This document shows, one piece after another, positions 14,838 to 21,914 of a stretch of 22,594 bases of DNA. The notes beneath the pieces were generated by a model. It was not told where the DNA came from. It saw only the letters and a list, made by a program, of their open reading frames with translations, and did not search any database. The DNA is taken from assembly GCA_902476765.1 (NCBI GenBank), contig CABSEJ010000033.1:1-22594 (forward strand), in the 5' to 3' direction. The translations under genes and the position numbers were made by a program. Each line of letters opens with the position of its first letter. Positions within the stretch are counted from its first letter, which is position 1. The DNA comes from an uncultured Blautia sp. (lineage in GTDB: Bacteria; Bacillota; Clostridia; Lachnospirales; Lachnospiraceae).

Positions 14838-16039
14838 TAGTCCACCAATACCGGATGACGGTTTTCTCTCCATGGAAGTCCCCATTTATTCAATGCATCC
14901 ATGAATGGGTCTGGGTCGAACTCCTCAATGTTGTGTACGCCCGGTTTATTCCACTTTCCTGTGAGAATCATCATGGCTCCAATCATGGCCGGAACACCTG
15001 TGGTATAAGCAACCGCCTGAGAGCCTACCTCTGCATAGCATTTCTCATGGTCACAGATGTTGTACAGATAATAGGTCTTATCCTTGCCATCTTTCTTTCC
15101 CTGGAAAATGCAACCAATATTGGTTTTACCCTTTGTTCTGGGGCCCAGGGAAGCAGGGTCCGGAAGCACTGCCTTTAAAAACTGCAGAGGCACAATTTCT
15201 TTACCTTCAAACATAATCGGTTCAATAGAAGTCATGCCTACATTCTCCAGACATTTTAAATGGGTCAGATAACTCTGTCCGAAGGTCATGAAAAAACGGA
15301 TTCTCTTGATTCCCGGAATATTCAGCGCCAGGCTTTCAATTTCTTCGTGGTGCAGAAGGTACATATCCTTCTCTCCCACTTCTTCAAAATTATAAACTCT
15401 TTTAATTTCCATGGGTTCTGTTTCTACCCAGTGTCCGTCCTCCCAGTAGGAGCCTTTAGCGGAAACCTCACGGATATTGATTTCCGGGTTAAAATTAGTT
15501 GCAAAAGGATAGCCATGGTCGCCGCCGTTGCAGTCCAGAATATCAATATAGTTGATTTCGTCGAACTCATGCTTCAGGGCATAAGCGGAAAAAACACTTG
15601 TTACGCCTGGGTCAAAACCGCTTCCCAAAAGAGCTGTAATGCCGGCCTTTTCAAATCTTTCTCTATAAGCCCACTGCCAGCTGTATTCAAACTTAGCTGT
15701 ATCCTCCGGCTCATAATTGGCTGTATCTACATAGTGAGTTTTTGTAGCCAGGCAGGCATCCATAATCGTCAAATCCTGATAAGGCAGAGCCAGGTTCAGC
15801 ACCACATCCGGTTTTACCCGGTTAATCAGTTCAATCAGCTCATCCACTTTATCAGCATCTACCTGAGCTGTGGTAATCTTTGTTTTGGTGGTCCCCTGAA
15901 GCTTCTCCTTCAGAGCATCGCATTTAGACACTGTACGGCTTGCAATACAAATCTCCTCAAAAACCTCGCTGTTCTGACAGCATTTGTGGATAGCCACAGA
16001 GGCCACGCCTCCACAGCCGATAATCAACGCTTTTCCCAT
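14837..16039 (-). CDS. Carboxy(nor)spermidine synthase, saccharopine-dehydrogenase family
   Basis: 400 residues. It condenses L-aspartate beta-semialdehyde with putrescine (or diaminopropane) using NADPH to form carboxyspermidine (or carboxynorspermidine), the substrate of NspC. The N-terminal Rossmann motif is ALIIGCGGVASVAIHKC, followed by IASRTVSKC, where the Ser-Arg after the second strand fits NADPH. Family marks include GSGFDPGVTSVFSAYALKH and YTTGVPAMIGAMMILTGKW. Ribosome site AGGAGG is present, and the gene begins 42 bases after agmatinase. True saccharopine (lysine) metabolism is unlikely because the gene is fused by overlap to nspC. Whether the physiological product is spermidine or norspermidine cannot be told from sequence alone. 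Confidence 0.92.
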   Translation of the reverse strand: MGKALIIGCGGVASVAIHKCCQNSEVFEEICIASRTVSKCDALKEKLQGTTKTKITTAQVDADKVDELIELINRVKPDVVLNLALPYQDLTIMDACLATKTHYVDTANYEPEDTAKFEYSWQWAYRERFEKAGITALLGSGFDPGVTSVFSAYALKHEFDEINYIDILDCNGGDHGYPFATNFNPEINIREVSAKGSYWEDGHWVETEPMEIKRVYNFEEVGEKDMYLLHHEEIESLALNIPGIKRIRFFMTFGQSYLTHLKCLENVGMTSIEPIMFEGKEIVPLQFLKAVLPDPASLGPRTKGKTNIGCIFQGKKDGKDKTYYLYNICDHEKCYAEVGSQAVAYTTGVPAMIGAMMILTGKWNKPGVHNIEEFDPDPFMDALNKWGLPWRENRHPVLVD

Positions 16040-16081
16040 GATTCATTCCTCCTGATATTTCTTTTTTCAACAAACACTGCT

Positions 16082-16936
16082 CTACTTACTGAGAGCCAGC
16101 AGCATTTCCCTTATTATCTTGCAGGCAGCAGCTGTGGATGCCCCGCTCTGGTCATAATGGGGACTCAGCTCATTTACATCACAGCCCACCACATGAGCCT
16201 TTTGGCACACAAGAGTAGCTGCCTGCCGCAGCTTATCGAAGCTTACTCCTCCCGGCTCCGGCGTTCCGGTTCCCGGAAACACCGAGGGGTCCATAACATC
16301 CAAATCCAGGGTAAAATATACGGGCTTGTCCTGCAAAGCCTCTATGGTTTCTCCCAGCCCTTCAAAATCAAATTTCCGGGTTTCCACATGGGAAGCTCCC
16401 CAGCGAAACTCTTCCCTGTCTCCGGAACGGATTCCAAACTGATGTATCCTTCCGTCTCCCACTATATCCCAGCACCTTCTCAAAACACAGGCATGGGACA
16501 GTTCTGCTCCCAGATAATCCTGGCGCAGGTCCCCATGGGCATCGAAATGGATGATATGAATATCCGGATATTTGGCGGCCACAGCCCGGAAGGCCCCAAG
16601 GGTTACCAGATGTTCTCCCCCTATCATAAAGGGAAGCTTGCCGTCTTTTAGAATTTCTTCTGTCCGGCACTGTATATCCTTAAGAGCCAGCTCTGTGTCC
16701 CCGAAGCAAAGCTCCAAATCTCCGGAATCCATAATCCTGGTATCCAGCAAATCCTTATCCTGGTACGGGCTGTAGCTCTCCAGGCCGAAGGATTCCCGGC
16801 GGATAACGCTGCTGCCGAACCTGGTTCCCGGACGGAAAGAGGTGGTGGAGTCAAAAGGGGCTCCGAAAAGCACAATTTCCGCCTCCTGGTATTCCTTGTC
16901 ACACTCTAAAAAAGTCTCAACGTTCCTTTTCAACAT
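16082..16936 (-). CDS. speB: Agmatinase
   Basis: 284-residue ureohydrolase that converts agmatine to putrescine and urea. Dinuclear manganese ligands are visible: His109 in GGEHL, Asp132, His134 and Asp136 in HFDAHGDLR, and Asp211/Asp213 in TLDLDVMDPSVFPG. The family-typical GTPEPGG follows. The operon context (arginine decarboxylase upstream, polyamine synthases around it) favours agmatinase over arginase, formiminoglutamase or guanidinobutyrase. The start at 16936 overlaps the end of speE by 20 bases and uses a GGAG ribosome site inside speE. Confidence 0.93.
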   Translation of the reverse strand: MLKRNVETFLECDKEYQEAEIVLFGAPFDSTTSFRPGTRFGSSVIRRESFGLESYSPYQDKDLLDTRIMDSGDLELCFGDTELALKDIQCRTEEILKDGKLPFMIGGEHLVTLGAFRAVAAKYPDIHIIHFDAHGDLRQDYLGAELSHACVLRRCWDIVGDGRIHQFGIRSGDREEFRWGASHVETRKFDFEGLGETIEALQDKPVYFTLDLDVMDPSVFPGTGTPEPGGVSFDKLRQAATLVCQKAHVVGCDVNELSPHYDQSGASTAAACKIIREMLLALSK

Positions 16937-17777
16937 TTTTCAATAACTCCTCTACATATGCTGGCAGGTAAAAGGCTCCCTTATGGAGGGTGGTGGTATA
17001 ATAACGGGTTTTAAGTCCGTAGGCATTCCATTCCTTTTCCCGCAAATCCCTGAGGGGATGATATTTCTTAGATGCAAAACCAAAAAGCCAGTGTCCCGAA
17101 GGGTAAGTGGGAATATGGGCCTGATATACCCTGCTTACGGGAAAGGACTCCGTAATATTTCTGTGGGCTCTCTGACAGGCCATAGCGTCCTCCTCATAGA
17201 AAGGACTCTCGTGCTGGTTCACCATGATACCATCTTCCTTTAAGGCTTTATAACAGTTCCCGTAAAACTCTCTGGTAAACAATCCTTCTCCCGGCCCAAA
17301 GGGGTCTGTGGAATCCACAATTATCAAATCATATTCATTTTTGCACCTGCGGATATATTTCAGGCCGTCTGCATAACGGATGTGTACCCTCTCATCCTCC
17401 AGACCGCAAGCGGTCTGAGGCAGATATTTCTTGCATACCTCCACTACCATCTCGTCAATTTCTACCAAATCTATGTCCTGAATCTGGGGATAGCGCACCA
17501 GCTCCCGGATAACACCGCCGTCTCCGGCTCCGATAACCAGTACCTTCTCCACATGAGGATGTACGGCCATAGGAATATGGGTTATCATCTCATGATAAAT
17601 AAATTCATCTTTTTCCGTCAGCATCATATATCCGTCCAAGGTAAGAAACCTTCCGAATTCCGGAGACTCAAACACATCTATCCGCTGAAAATCACTGTGT
17701 CCGCTGTAAAGCTGCCGGTCCACCCGGATAGAAAATTTCACGTCCTTAGTCTGCTTTTCCGAAAACCAAAATTCCAT
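16917..17777 (-). CDS. speE: Spermidine synthase
   Basis: 286 residues. It transfers the aminopropyl group of decarboxylated SAM to putrescine. The decarboxylated-SAM pocket is seen in VLVIGAGDGGVIREL (GAGDGG at 83-88), followed by DLVEIDEMVVEVC and the catalytic region LIIVDSTDPFGPGEGLF with Asp155 and Asp158. I chose ATG 17777 because AAGGAG lies just before it and the protein then begins MEFWFSEKQTKDVKFSIRVD as in the family. The longer open frame upstream (to 17933) lies inside speA and reads as nonsense. The start is 2 bases after the speA stop, so the two are tightly coupled. Confidence 0.95.
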   Translation of the reverse strand: MEFWFSEKQTKDVKFSIRVDRQLYSGHSDFQRIDVFESPEFGRFLTLDGYMMLTEKDEFIYHEMITHIPMAVHPHVEKVLVIGAGDGGVIRELVRYPQIQDIDLVEIDEMVVEVCKKYLPQTACGLEDERVHIRYADGLKYIRRCKNEYDLIIVDSTDPFGPGEGLFTREFYGNCYKALKEDGIMVNQHESPFYEEDAMACQRAHRNITESFPVSRVYQAHIPTYPSGHWLFGFASKKYHPLRDLREKEWNAYGLKTRYYTTTLHKGAFYLPAYVEELLKNVEKER

Positions 17778-17779
17778 GT

Positions 17780-19234
17780 CTATACTCCTTTCAGCACATT
17801 GAGATACCGGATTTCCAAATCCTCCGGTCCGGTTATGGTACAGCCCTTCTCCTTGGCATAGCGGATATGAGCCGCAACCTCCTCTGTAATCCGCTCTCCC
17901 GGTGCCAGCAGCGGTATTCCCGGGGGATAGCACATAACAAATTCACTGCAGATGCGTCCAACTGCCTGAGATAGCTCCAGAGATTCCTTATCCGCATAAA
18001 AAGCCTCCTGAGGAGAAACCGCAACCTGAGGCTCCACATATTCCTGGCTCATAAGATTTACTTTTTCCTTTCCGAATCTTCTGGCAATCTCAGAAAGGGA
18101 AGAAACCAGCCGTTCAATATCCCGGAACCTGTCTCCGATGGAAAGATAGGCCAGGAAATTGCCGAAATCTCCAAACTCAATCTGAATGTCATATTCATCC
18201 CGCAGAAGGTCATATACCTCGATTCCGGCCAGACCTACGTCCAAAGTATGAACCGCCAGCTTAGTCTCATCAAAATCATAAACACTGTCTCCGTTGATAA
18301 TCTCTCTGGAAAAGGCATAATAGCCGCCAATTTCATTAATCTCGCTTCTGGCATACCGGGCCATATCCATAACCTTCTCGAAAATCCCCCTGCCTCTCAA
18401 GGCCAGATTCCTCCTGGAAATGTCCAGGCTGGACAAAAGCAGGTAAGAGCCGCTGGTGGTCTGGGTCAAATTGATTATCTGACGCACATAGCCCTCAGAC
18501 ATCCCGGGCCCCAAAAGCAGCAGAGAGCTTTGGGTCAGACTTCCTCCTGACTTATGCATGGAAACCGCCGCCATATCTGCTCCCGCATCCATGGCGGAAA
18601 TAGGAAGCTTATCAGAAAAATAAAAATGAGTCCCATGAGCTTCGTCAGCCAAACAGTACATGCCATGTTCATGGGCCAGTTTTACAATAGACTGTATATC
18701 TGAACAGACACCGTAATAGGTAGGATTATTGACCAATACTGCCTTGGCATCCGGATTGGCCTCTATGGCTTTCTTCACATCTTCGGTTCTCATTCCCAGA
18801 GGAATTCCCAGCCTCTCATTACACTGAGGATTGACGTATACCGGCACTGCACCGCACAGCACCATGGCGCCGATAACACTTCTGTGAACATTCCTGGGGA
18901 GGATAATCTTTTCCCCCCGTTTTGCCACGGAAAGAATCATACTCTGCACTGCAGATGTGGTTCCTCCTACCATCAAAAAAGCATGGGCTGCATGAAAGGC
19001 CTCTGCCGCCAGCTCCTCCGCCTGCCGGATAACAGACACAGGATGGCAGAGATTATCCAGAGGTTTCATAGAATTCACATCCAGATTCATACACTTTTCG
19101 CCCAAAAGTCTGGCAAGCTCCGGATTTCCTCTTCCTCTCTTATGCCCAGGCACGTCAAAGGGCACCACTCTCATTTTTCTTAAATTTTCCAGCGCCTCAT
19201 AGATAGGGGCGTTGTTCTGGGATATTTCTCCCAT
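17780..19234 (-). CDS. speA: Arginine decarboxylase, Orn/Lys/Arg decarboxylase family
   Basis: 484-residue aspartate-aminotransferase-fold PLP enzyme, the length of Bacillus SpeA. Visible marks are FDVPGHKRGRGNPEL near residues 26-40, FLMVGGTTSAVQSMI, LADEAHGTHF (Asp197 binds the PLP nitrogen), and VSMHKSGGSLTQ with Lys228 forming the Schiff base. The family also contains lysine decarboxylases, so substrate cannot be fixed by sequence alone. The agmatinase gene in the same operon makes arginine the best guess: arginine to agmatine, then putrescine. The start is 11 bases after speD, and AGGAGG overlaps the speD stop codon. Confidence 0.88.
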   Translation of the reverse strand: MGEISQNNAPIYEALENLRKMRVVPFDVPGHKRGRGNPELARLLGEKCMNLDVNSMKPLDNLCHPVSVIRQAEELAAEAFHAAHAFLMVGGTTSAVQSMILSVAKRGEKIILPRNVHRSVIGAMVLCGAVPVYVNPQCNERLGIPLGMRTEDVKKAIEANPDAKAVLVNNPTYYGVCSDIQSIVKLAHEHGMYCLADEAHGTHFYFSDKLPISAMDAGADMAAVSMHKSGGSLTQSSLLLLGPGMSEGYVRQIINLTQTTSGSYLLLSSLDISRRNLALRGRGIFEKVMDMARYARSEINEIGGYYAFSREIINGDSVYDFDETKLAVHTLDVGLAGIEVYDLLRDEYDIQIEFGDFGNFLAYLSIGDRFRDIERLVSSLSEIARRFGKEKVNLMSQEYVEPQVAVSPQEAFYADKESLELSQAVGRICSEFVMCYPPGIPLLAPGERITEEVAAHIRYAKEKGCTITGPEDLEIRYLNVLKGV

Positions 19235-19245
19235 TTTCTCACCTC

Positions 19246-20004
19246 CTAGTAAATATTCCGTCCGCTGAAAATTTCAATCATCTCTCTTCGCAGGCTGTTC
19301 ATAATGTCCAGCCTTTTCTTAGGAGGAAGCTCATATATATCTGTATTAAAAAGATAATTCTGCAAATCTACTTCCTTCAGCATCATTTTTGTATGGAACA
19401 AATTAGCTTCATACACATTGATGTCCACAGCATCGTACCGTTCCAGGGTTCTCTGGTCAATATAATCCTGGATAGAGGTAACCCTGTGGTCCATAAACAG
19501 CTTCTCTCCGTTTACGCTTCTGGTAAAACCTCTGACCCGGTAGTCCATCGTGATAATATCCGAATCAAAAGAACCGATAAGGTAATCCAGGGTAGACAGA
19601 GGCGTAATCTCTCCACAGGTAGCCACGTCAATATCTACCCGGAAAGTGGCCAGACAGGTTTCCGGATGATACTCAGGATAAGTATGCACCGTCACATGAC
19701 TTTTATCCAGGTGGGCCACCTGGGTTTTCCCGGCGGGAATCATAGAACCCTCTGCAATAAGCAGTGTAACGGATGCTCCCTGGGGCTCATAATCCTGCTG
19801 AGAAATATTCAGCACCTGGGCTCCTATCATATCCGTAAGATTTGTCAATATCTTTGTCAGTCTGTCTGAATTATACTGTTCATCAATATAAGCAATATAA
19901 TCCTTCTGTTCCCGGGCTGTCTTGGCATAACAGACATCATAGATATTAAAGCTCAGGGCCTTTGTTAAATTATTAAATCCATACAATTTCAATTTTTCGC
20001 CCAT
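19246..20004 (-). CDS. speD: S-adenosylmethionine decarboxylase proenzyme, long (E. coli-like) class
   Basis: Makes decarboxylated SAM, the aminopropyl donor for SpeE. From the chosen start it has 252 residues. The self-cleavage site is LDKSHVTVHTYPEYHPE with Ser102 as pyruvoyl precursor, and the later catalytic Cys130 lies in DVATCGEITPL. The 28-residue spacing equals that of E. coli Ser112 and Cys140. MGEKLKLYGFNNLTKALSFN is the usual family start. I selected ATG 20004, nine bases after AAGGAG, instead of the in-frame GTG at 20025. It is the first gene of the operon. An intrinsic terminator ends only 35 bases before this start, so expression probably depends on antitermination. Confidence 0.95.
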   Translation of the reverse strand: MGEKLKLYGFNNLTKALSFNIYDVCYAKTAREQKDYIAYIDEQYNSDRLTKILTNLTDMIGAQVLNISQQDYEPQGASVTLLIAEGSMIPAGKTQVAHLDKSHVTVHTYPEYHPETCLATFRVDIDVATCGEITPLSTLDYLIGSFDSDIITMDYRVRGFTRSVNGEKLFMDHRVTSIQDYIDQRTLERYDAVDINVYEANLFHTKMMLKEVDLQNYLFNTDIYELPPKKRLDIMNSLRREMIEIFSGRNIY

Positions 20005-20039
20005 ATCAGGAAACTCCTTTATCACATTTTTCTAAACGC

Positions 20040-20081
20040 AAAAAAACGCAGGCAACGTACTTTTGCACATTACTTGCGTTT
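20040..20081 (-). terminator. Intrinsic terminator inside the speD leader (attenuator)
   Basis: On the minus strand the 17-base arm AAACGCAAGTAATGTGC (20081-20065) pairs with GTACGTTGCCTGCGTTT (20060-20044). There is a single mismatch, three G-U pairs and an AAAA loop, followed by seven Ts. It lies between the operon promoter and the speD start, so it cannot be the end of another gene on this strand. Confidence 0.88.
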
Positions 20082-20422
20082 CTCCCATACCAATGCCGGC
20101 CTTAAAGAGCCGCTGTTCTTTATTTCTACGCTTTCAAGGGAAAGCATAACAAACAAAACCTGTATGGAATAAAAAAGTTCAGAGTCTATATAGCAAATAT
20201 CTCACTTTTACTACTCTTATTGACCGTTTCACAAGTTGATGTGCATTTTCTATGCACTGGTTGTAAAGTTACCAACTTATAAAATTTGAGCTTCTAACTC
20301 AATCAATAATGCAGCTCCACTGCTGCTGTCGGCAGTCGCCCCGGCTGTCCGAATGGCCTTAATCCAAAAGGATGGGCTAAAATATTTGCATGGAACCTCT
20401 GTCGAACTTTGTATCCCATAGC
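20082..20422 (-). promoter_or_regulatory. Structured 5' leader of the polyamine operon, candidate riboswitch or attenuator
   Basis: An element at 20278-20233 folds as two stacked helices: AAGTTGGT with ATCAACTT (8 bp) and GTGCAT with ATGCAC (6 bp, AGAAA loop), separated by a 13-base bulge. Its 3' side, TGCACAT..ACTTGTG (20245-20230), can instead pair with the 5' arm of the terminator at 20078-20064 (7 + 7 bp around a small internal loop). Folding of the element would therefore permit the terminator, and unfolding would permit an antiterminator. Other hairpins occur further upstream, such as ATCC-TTTT-GGAT and GCAGC..GCTGC. I do not recognise a known riboswitch consensus (T-box, SAM, lysine, TPP, yybP were considered). 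Confidence 0.7.
20303..20419 (-). CDS. Possible 38-codon leader peptide upstream of speD
   Basis: An open frame starts MGYKVRQRFHANILAHPFGL, continues RPFGQPGRLPTAAVELHY and ends in TGA 25 bases before the two-helix element of the leader. It is rich in Arg, Pro and His. The main weakness is the absence of a usable ribosome site: the ATG lies only 9 bases after the -10 box, so it would be nearly leaderless. Regulatory leader peptides are known for speF in E. coli and for eukaryotic SAM decarboxylase, so a translated sensor is conceivable. Alternatively the GC-rich stretch is only structured RNA or part of a dispersed repeat. Confidence 0.3.
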   Translation of the reverse strand: MGYKVRQRFHANILAHPFGLRPFGQPGRLPTAAVELHY

Positions 20423-20428
20423 TCTTTA

Positions 20429-20457
20429 ACTATAGCCAATTTGAAAGGGTTTGTCAA
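20429..20457 (-). promoter_or_regulatory. Sigma-A promoter of the polyamine operon
   Basis: On the minus strand a perfect TTGACA (20457-20452), a 17-base spacer and TATAGT (20434-20429). Transcription should begin near 20422, giving a leader of about 418 bases before speD. Confidence 0.85.
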
Positions 20458-20460
20458 TTG

Positions 20461-20650
20461 TTTTGGAAAATTTATGGGATTTTCTCTCTATAAAAATTCT
20501 GCCGTGTAAATTCTGTGAAAATTCTTTTTTATAGCCTTGAAAATGTTTGCATCCTATGTTACTCTATTCCTATCCGTATAGGGCGGGGGCAGTTTATATC
20601 CCAAAGGGATATTAAAGTCAATTATTTTTTATAATTAGAACTGGAAATGT
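20461..20650. other. AT-rich gap between the polyamine promoter and a plus-strand terminator
   Basis: No reading frame with a ribosome site is visible. A short perfect hairpin ATATCCC-AAA-GGGATAT lies at about 20598-20614. A weak plus-strand promoter-like pair (TTGAAA, 17 bases, TACTCT) occurs near 20538-20566. If active, it would produce a transcript of about 120 bases ending at the terminator at 20651. Confidence 0.4.
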
Positions 20651-20692
20651 AAGCCTATACACACTTTTTGGTGTGGATAGGCTTATTTTTTT
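20651..20692 (+). terminator. Plus-strand intrinsic terminator
   Basis: AAGCCTAT-A-CACAC (20651-20664) pairs with GTGTG-G-ATAGGCTT (20671-20684), 13 pairs with one mismatch, followed by seven Ts. No plus-strand gene lies upstream within the preceding 16 kb of minus-strand genes. It must therefore serve a small unannotated transcript, act as an attenuator of the CadD-like gene, or be a remnant. Confidence 0.75.
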
Positions 20693-20731
20693 ATGATATA
20701 GGAAAGTTCTCACTTTCCTATATCATAAAAA
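20688..20731. repeat. Perfect 20-bp inverted repeat with TCTC loop
   Basis: The arms 20688-20707 and 20712-20731 are perfect reverse complements (central part GGAAAGT-TCTC-ACTTTCC). The arm ends are T5 and A5, so the hairpin could terminate in either direction. Its left arm shares the T-run of the terminator before it. Confidence 0.85.
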
Positions 20732-20859
20732 GCGCTTCGCACGGCGATGCACACTCGCATGAAAGGCAGATGTCAGCTAAAGCTGACCACGCTCGGTGCG
20801 GCAAAAGTGTGCTTCTTGGAAGAAAATGGAATCGCAAGGGTGTGCGAAGCACACTTTTG
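20732..20859. repeat. Cluster of nested inverted repeats before the CadD-like gene
   Basis: GCTTCGCAC (20734-20742) matches GTGCGAAGC (20842-20850). Inside are the perfect hairpin GTCAGC-TAAA-GCTGAC (20772-20787) and a 14-bp inverted repeat CAAAAGTGTGCTTC (20802-20815) with GAAGCACACTTTTG (20846-20859). The stretch is visibly richer in GC than its AT-rich surroundings. It could be a dispersed palindromic element or a structured leader of the following gene; several of the pairings compete with each other. Confidence 0.7.
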
Positions 20860-20879
20860 TTCCGAAAGGAGACACGAAT

Positions 20880-21227
20880 ATGACATCCTCTGTTTTCATG
20901 GCTATTTTTTCTTTTGCAGCTACAAATATTGACGATATTTTTGTACTTATGCTTCTTTATGCGCAAGTCCGGAATCTGAAAGAAATATTTCCTATCATCG
21001 CCGGACAGTATTTTGGAATGGGCTGCCTAATCATTCTCAGTACACTGGGTACGCTGGGTGTCAATATACTATCCCCCGATTATGTAGGGTTTCTGGGCTT
21101 TCTTCCTCTGTTTCTGGGTATCAGGGCCAAAGACAAAATCCTCCGGTACCAGCACATTCTGGTCCCCGTAGTCCTCATTATTCTTGGGCTGACAATTCTT
21201 GCAAAGCTTCCCTTTCCTGACTTCTAG
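20880..21227 (+). pseudogene. CadD-family (cadmium resistance) transporter, internally shortened
   Basis: 115 residues from ATG 20880, which follows AAAGGAG at a good distance. The opening FSFAATNIDDIFVLMLLYAQ, the stretch IIAGQYFGMGCLIILSTLGT, and LGFLPLFLGIRAKDKI match the N-terminal half of CadD transporters. The end YQHILVPVVLIILGLTILAK matches their last helix. Family members have about 190-210 residues. The central part, with the second conserved Asn-Asp membrane motif, is missing between about residues 83 and 90, while the frame remains open. I read an in-frame internal deletion that leaves four membrane segments. It is probably inactive as a metal exporter, though a half-size functional protein cannot be excluded because the ribosome site is intact. 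Confidence 0.7.
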
Positions 21228-21278
21228 AACATGCACCTATCCTTTTTCATGTTATCCCTGCTCCAGCTCTAAAAGCCC

Positions 21279-21872
21279 TTACATATTGATAAGATGAAAA
21301 AGGATTTCCGCACACTCTTCTGTAGAAAATTTAGAGGTATTCAGTTCTATATCATAGTTTCCTCTTTCCGCCCAATTCTTCCCGGTCCAGAATTTAAAGT
21401 AATCTCTTCTCTCTCTGTCCTTCTTATCTATCAGGCGTTTGGCCTCCTCCTGGGAAACACCTTCTGTCTTAGCAACACGCTGCAATCTTTTTTCCTTGTC
21501 AGAAGAATAAATGTATACCTTAATTACATTATTATTGTCTCGGAGCATTTCCGTGGTACATCTTCCTATGAAAACGGCCGGCCCTTTCATACATATTTTT
21601 TTCACCATATCCTGAAGCTTGAAAAAAAGGTTATAGACATTTCCCTTTCCATCCGGATTTCCATAGTTTGCAAACATGGCAATATTATAAAGAAAGCTTC
21701 CTGTCTTCTTCTCGTCATATTCCTTCAATAAGTCCAGAGAAATTCCATATTCCTTTGCCGTCTCTTCCATAATATTTCCGTCATAATAGGGAATTCCTGC
21801 CTTCTCAGCCAGCTTCATTCCTACTTCCCGTCCGCCGCTTCCAAACTCTCTTTCTATGGCTAATACTTTCAT
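21279..21872 (-). CDS. Cytidylate-kinase-like family protein
   Basis: 197 residues with a P-loop variant at the N-terminus: LAIEREFGSGGREVGMKLAE, residues 4-23. In the cytidylate kinase-like family this replaces the classical GxxGxGK. GPAVFIGRCTTEML near 97-110 and RVAKTEGVSQEEAKRLIDKK with DRERRDYF near 130-160 correspond to the lid region. It probably phosphorylates a nucleotide or a related small molecule; true CMP kinase (Cmk) is usually longer and elsewhere. It begins 42 bases after the MarR gene with ribosome site AAGGAGG and is probably co-transcribed with it. No clear terminator follows. Confidence 0.85.
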   Translation of the reverse strand: MKVLAIEREFGSGGREVGMKLAEKAGIPYYDGNIMEETAKEYGISLDLLKEYDEKKTGSFLYNIAMFANYGNPDGKGNVYNLFFKLQDMVKKICMKGPAVFIGRCTTEMLRDNNNVIKVYIYSSDKEKRLQRVAKTEGVSQEEAKRLIDKKDRERRDYFKFWTGKNWAERGNYDIELNTSKFSTEECAEILFHLINM

Positions 21873-21914
21873 GCTTATTTCCTCCTTGCTACTGTCTTCT
21901 TTTCCTTCTTGCTT

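Noticed and set aside
15260..16651. 463-codon plus-strand frame
   Set aside because: Antisense shadow of the carboxyspermidine synthase and agmatinase genes, whose catalytic motifs are intact.
17778..17933. N-terminal extension of spermidine synthase
   Set aside because: The 52 extra residues do not look like the family, overlap the conserved end of speA, and the internal ATG at 17777 has a strong ribosome site.
20082..20422. Leader as a known T-box, SAM, lysine, TPP or manganese (yybP-ykoY) riboswitch
   Set aside because: I searched for the conserved cores (such as the T-box AGGGTGG-ACCGCG element and the lysine-class GCCGAAG loop) and found none; the similarity is only in the general terminator layout.
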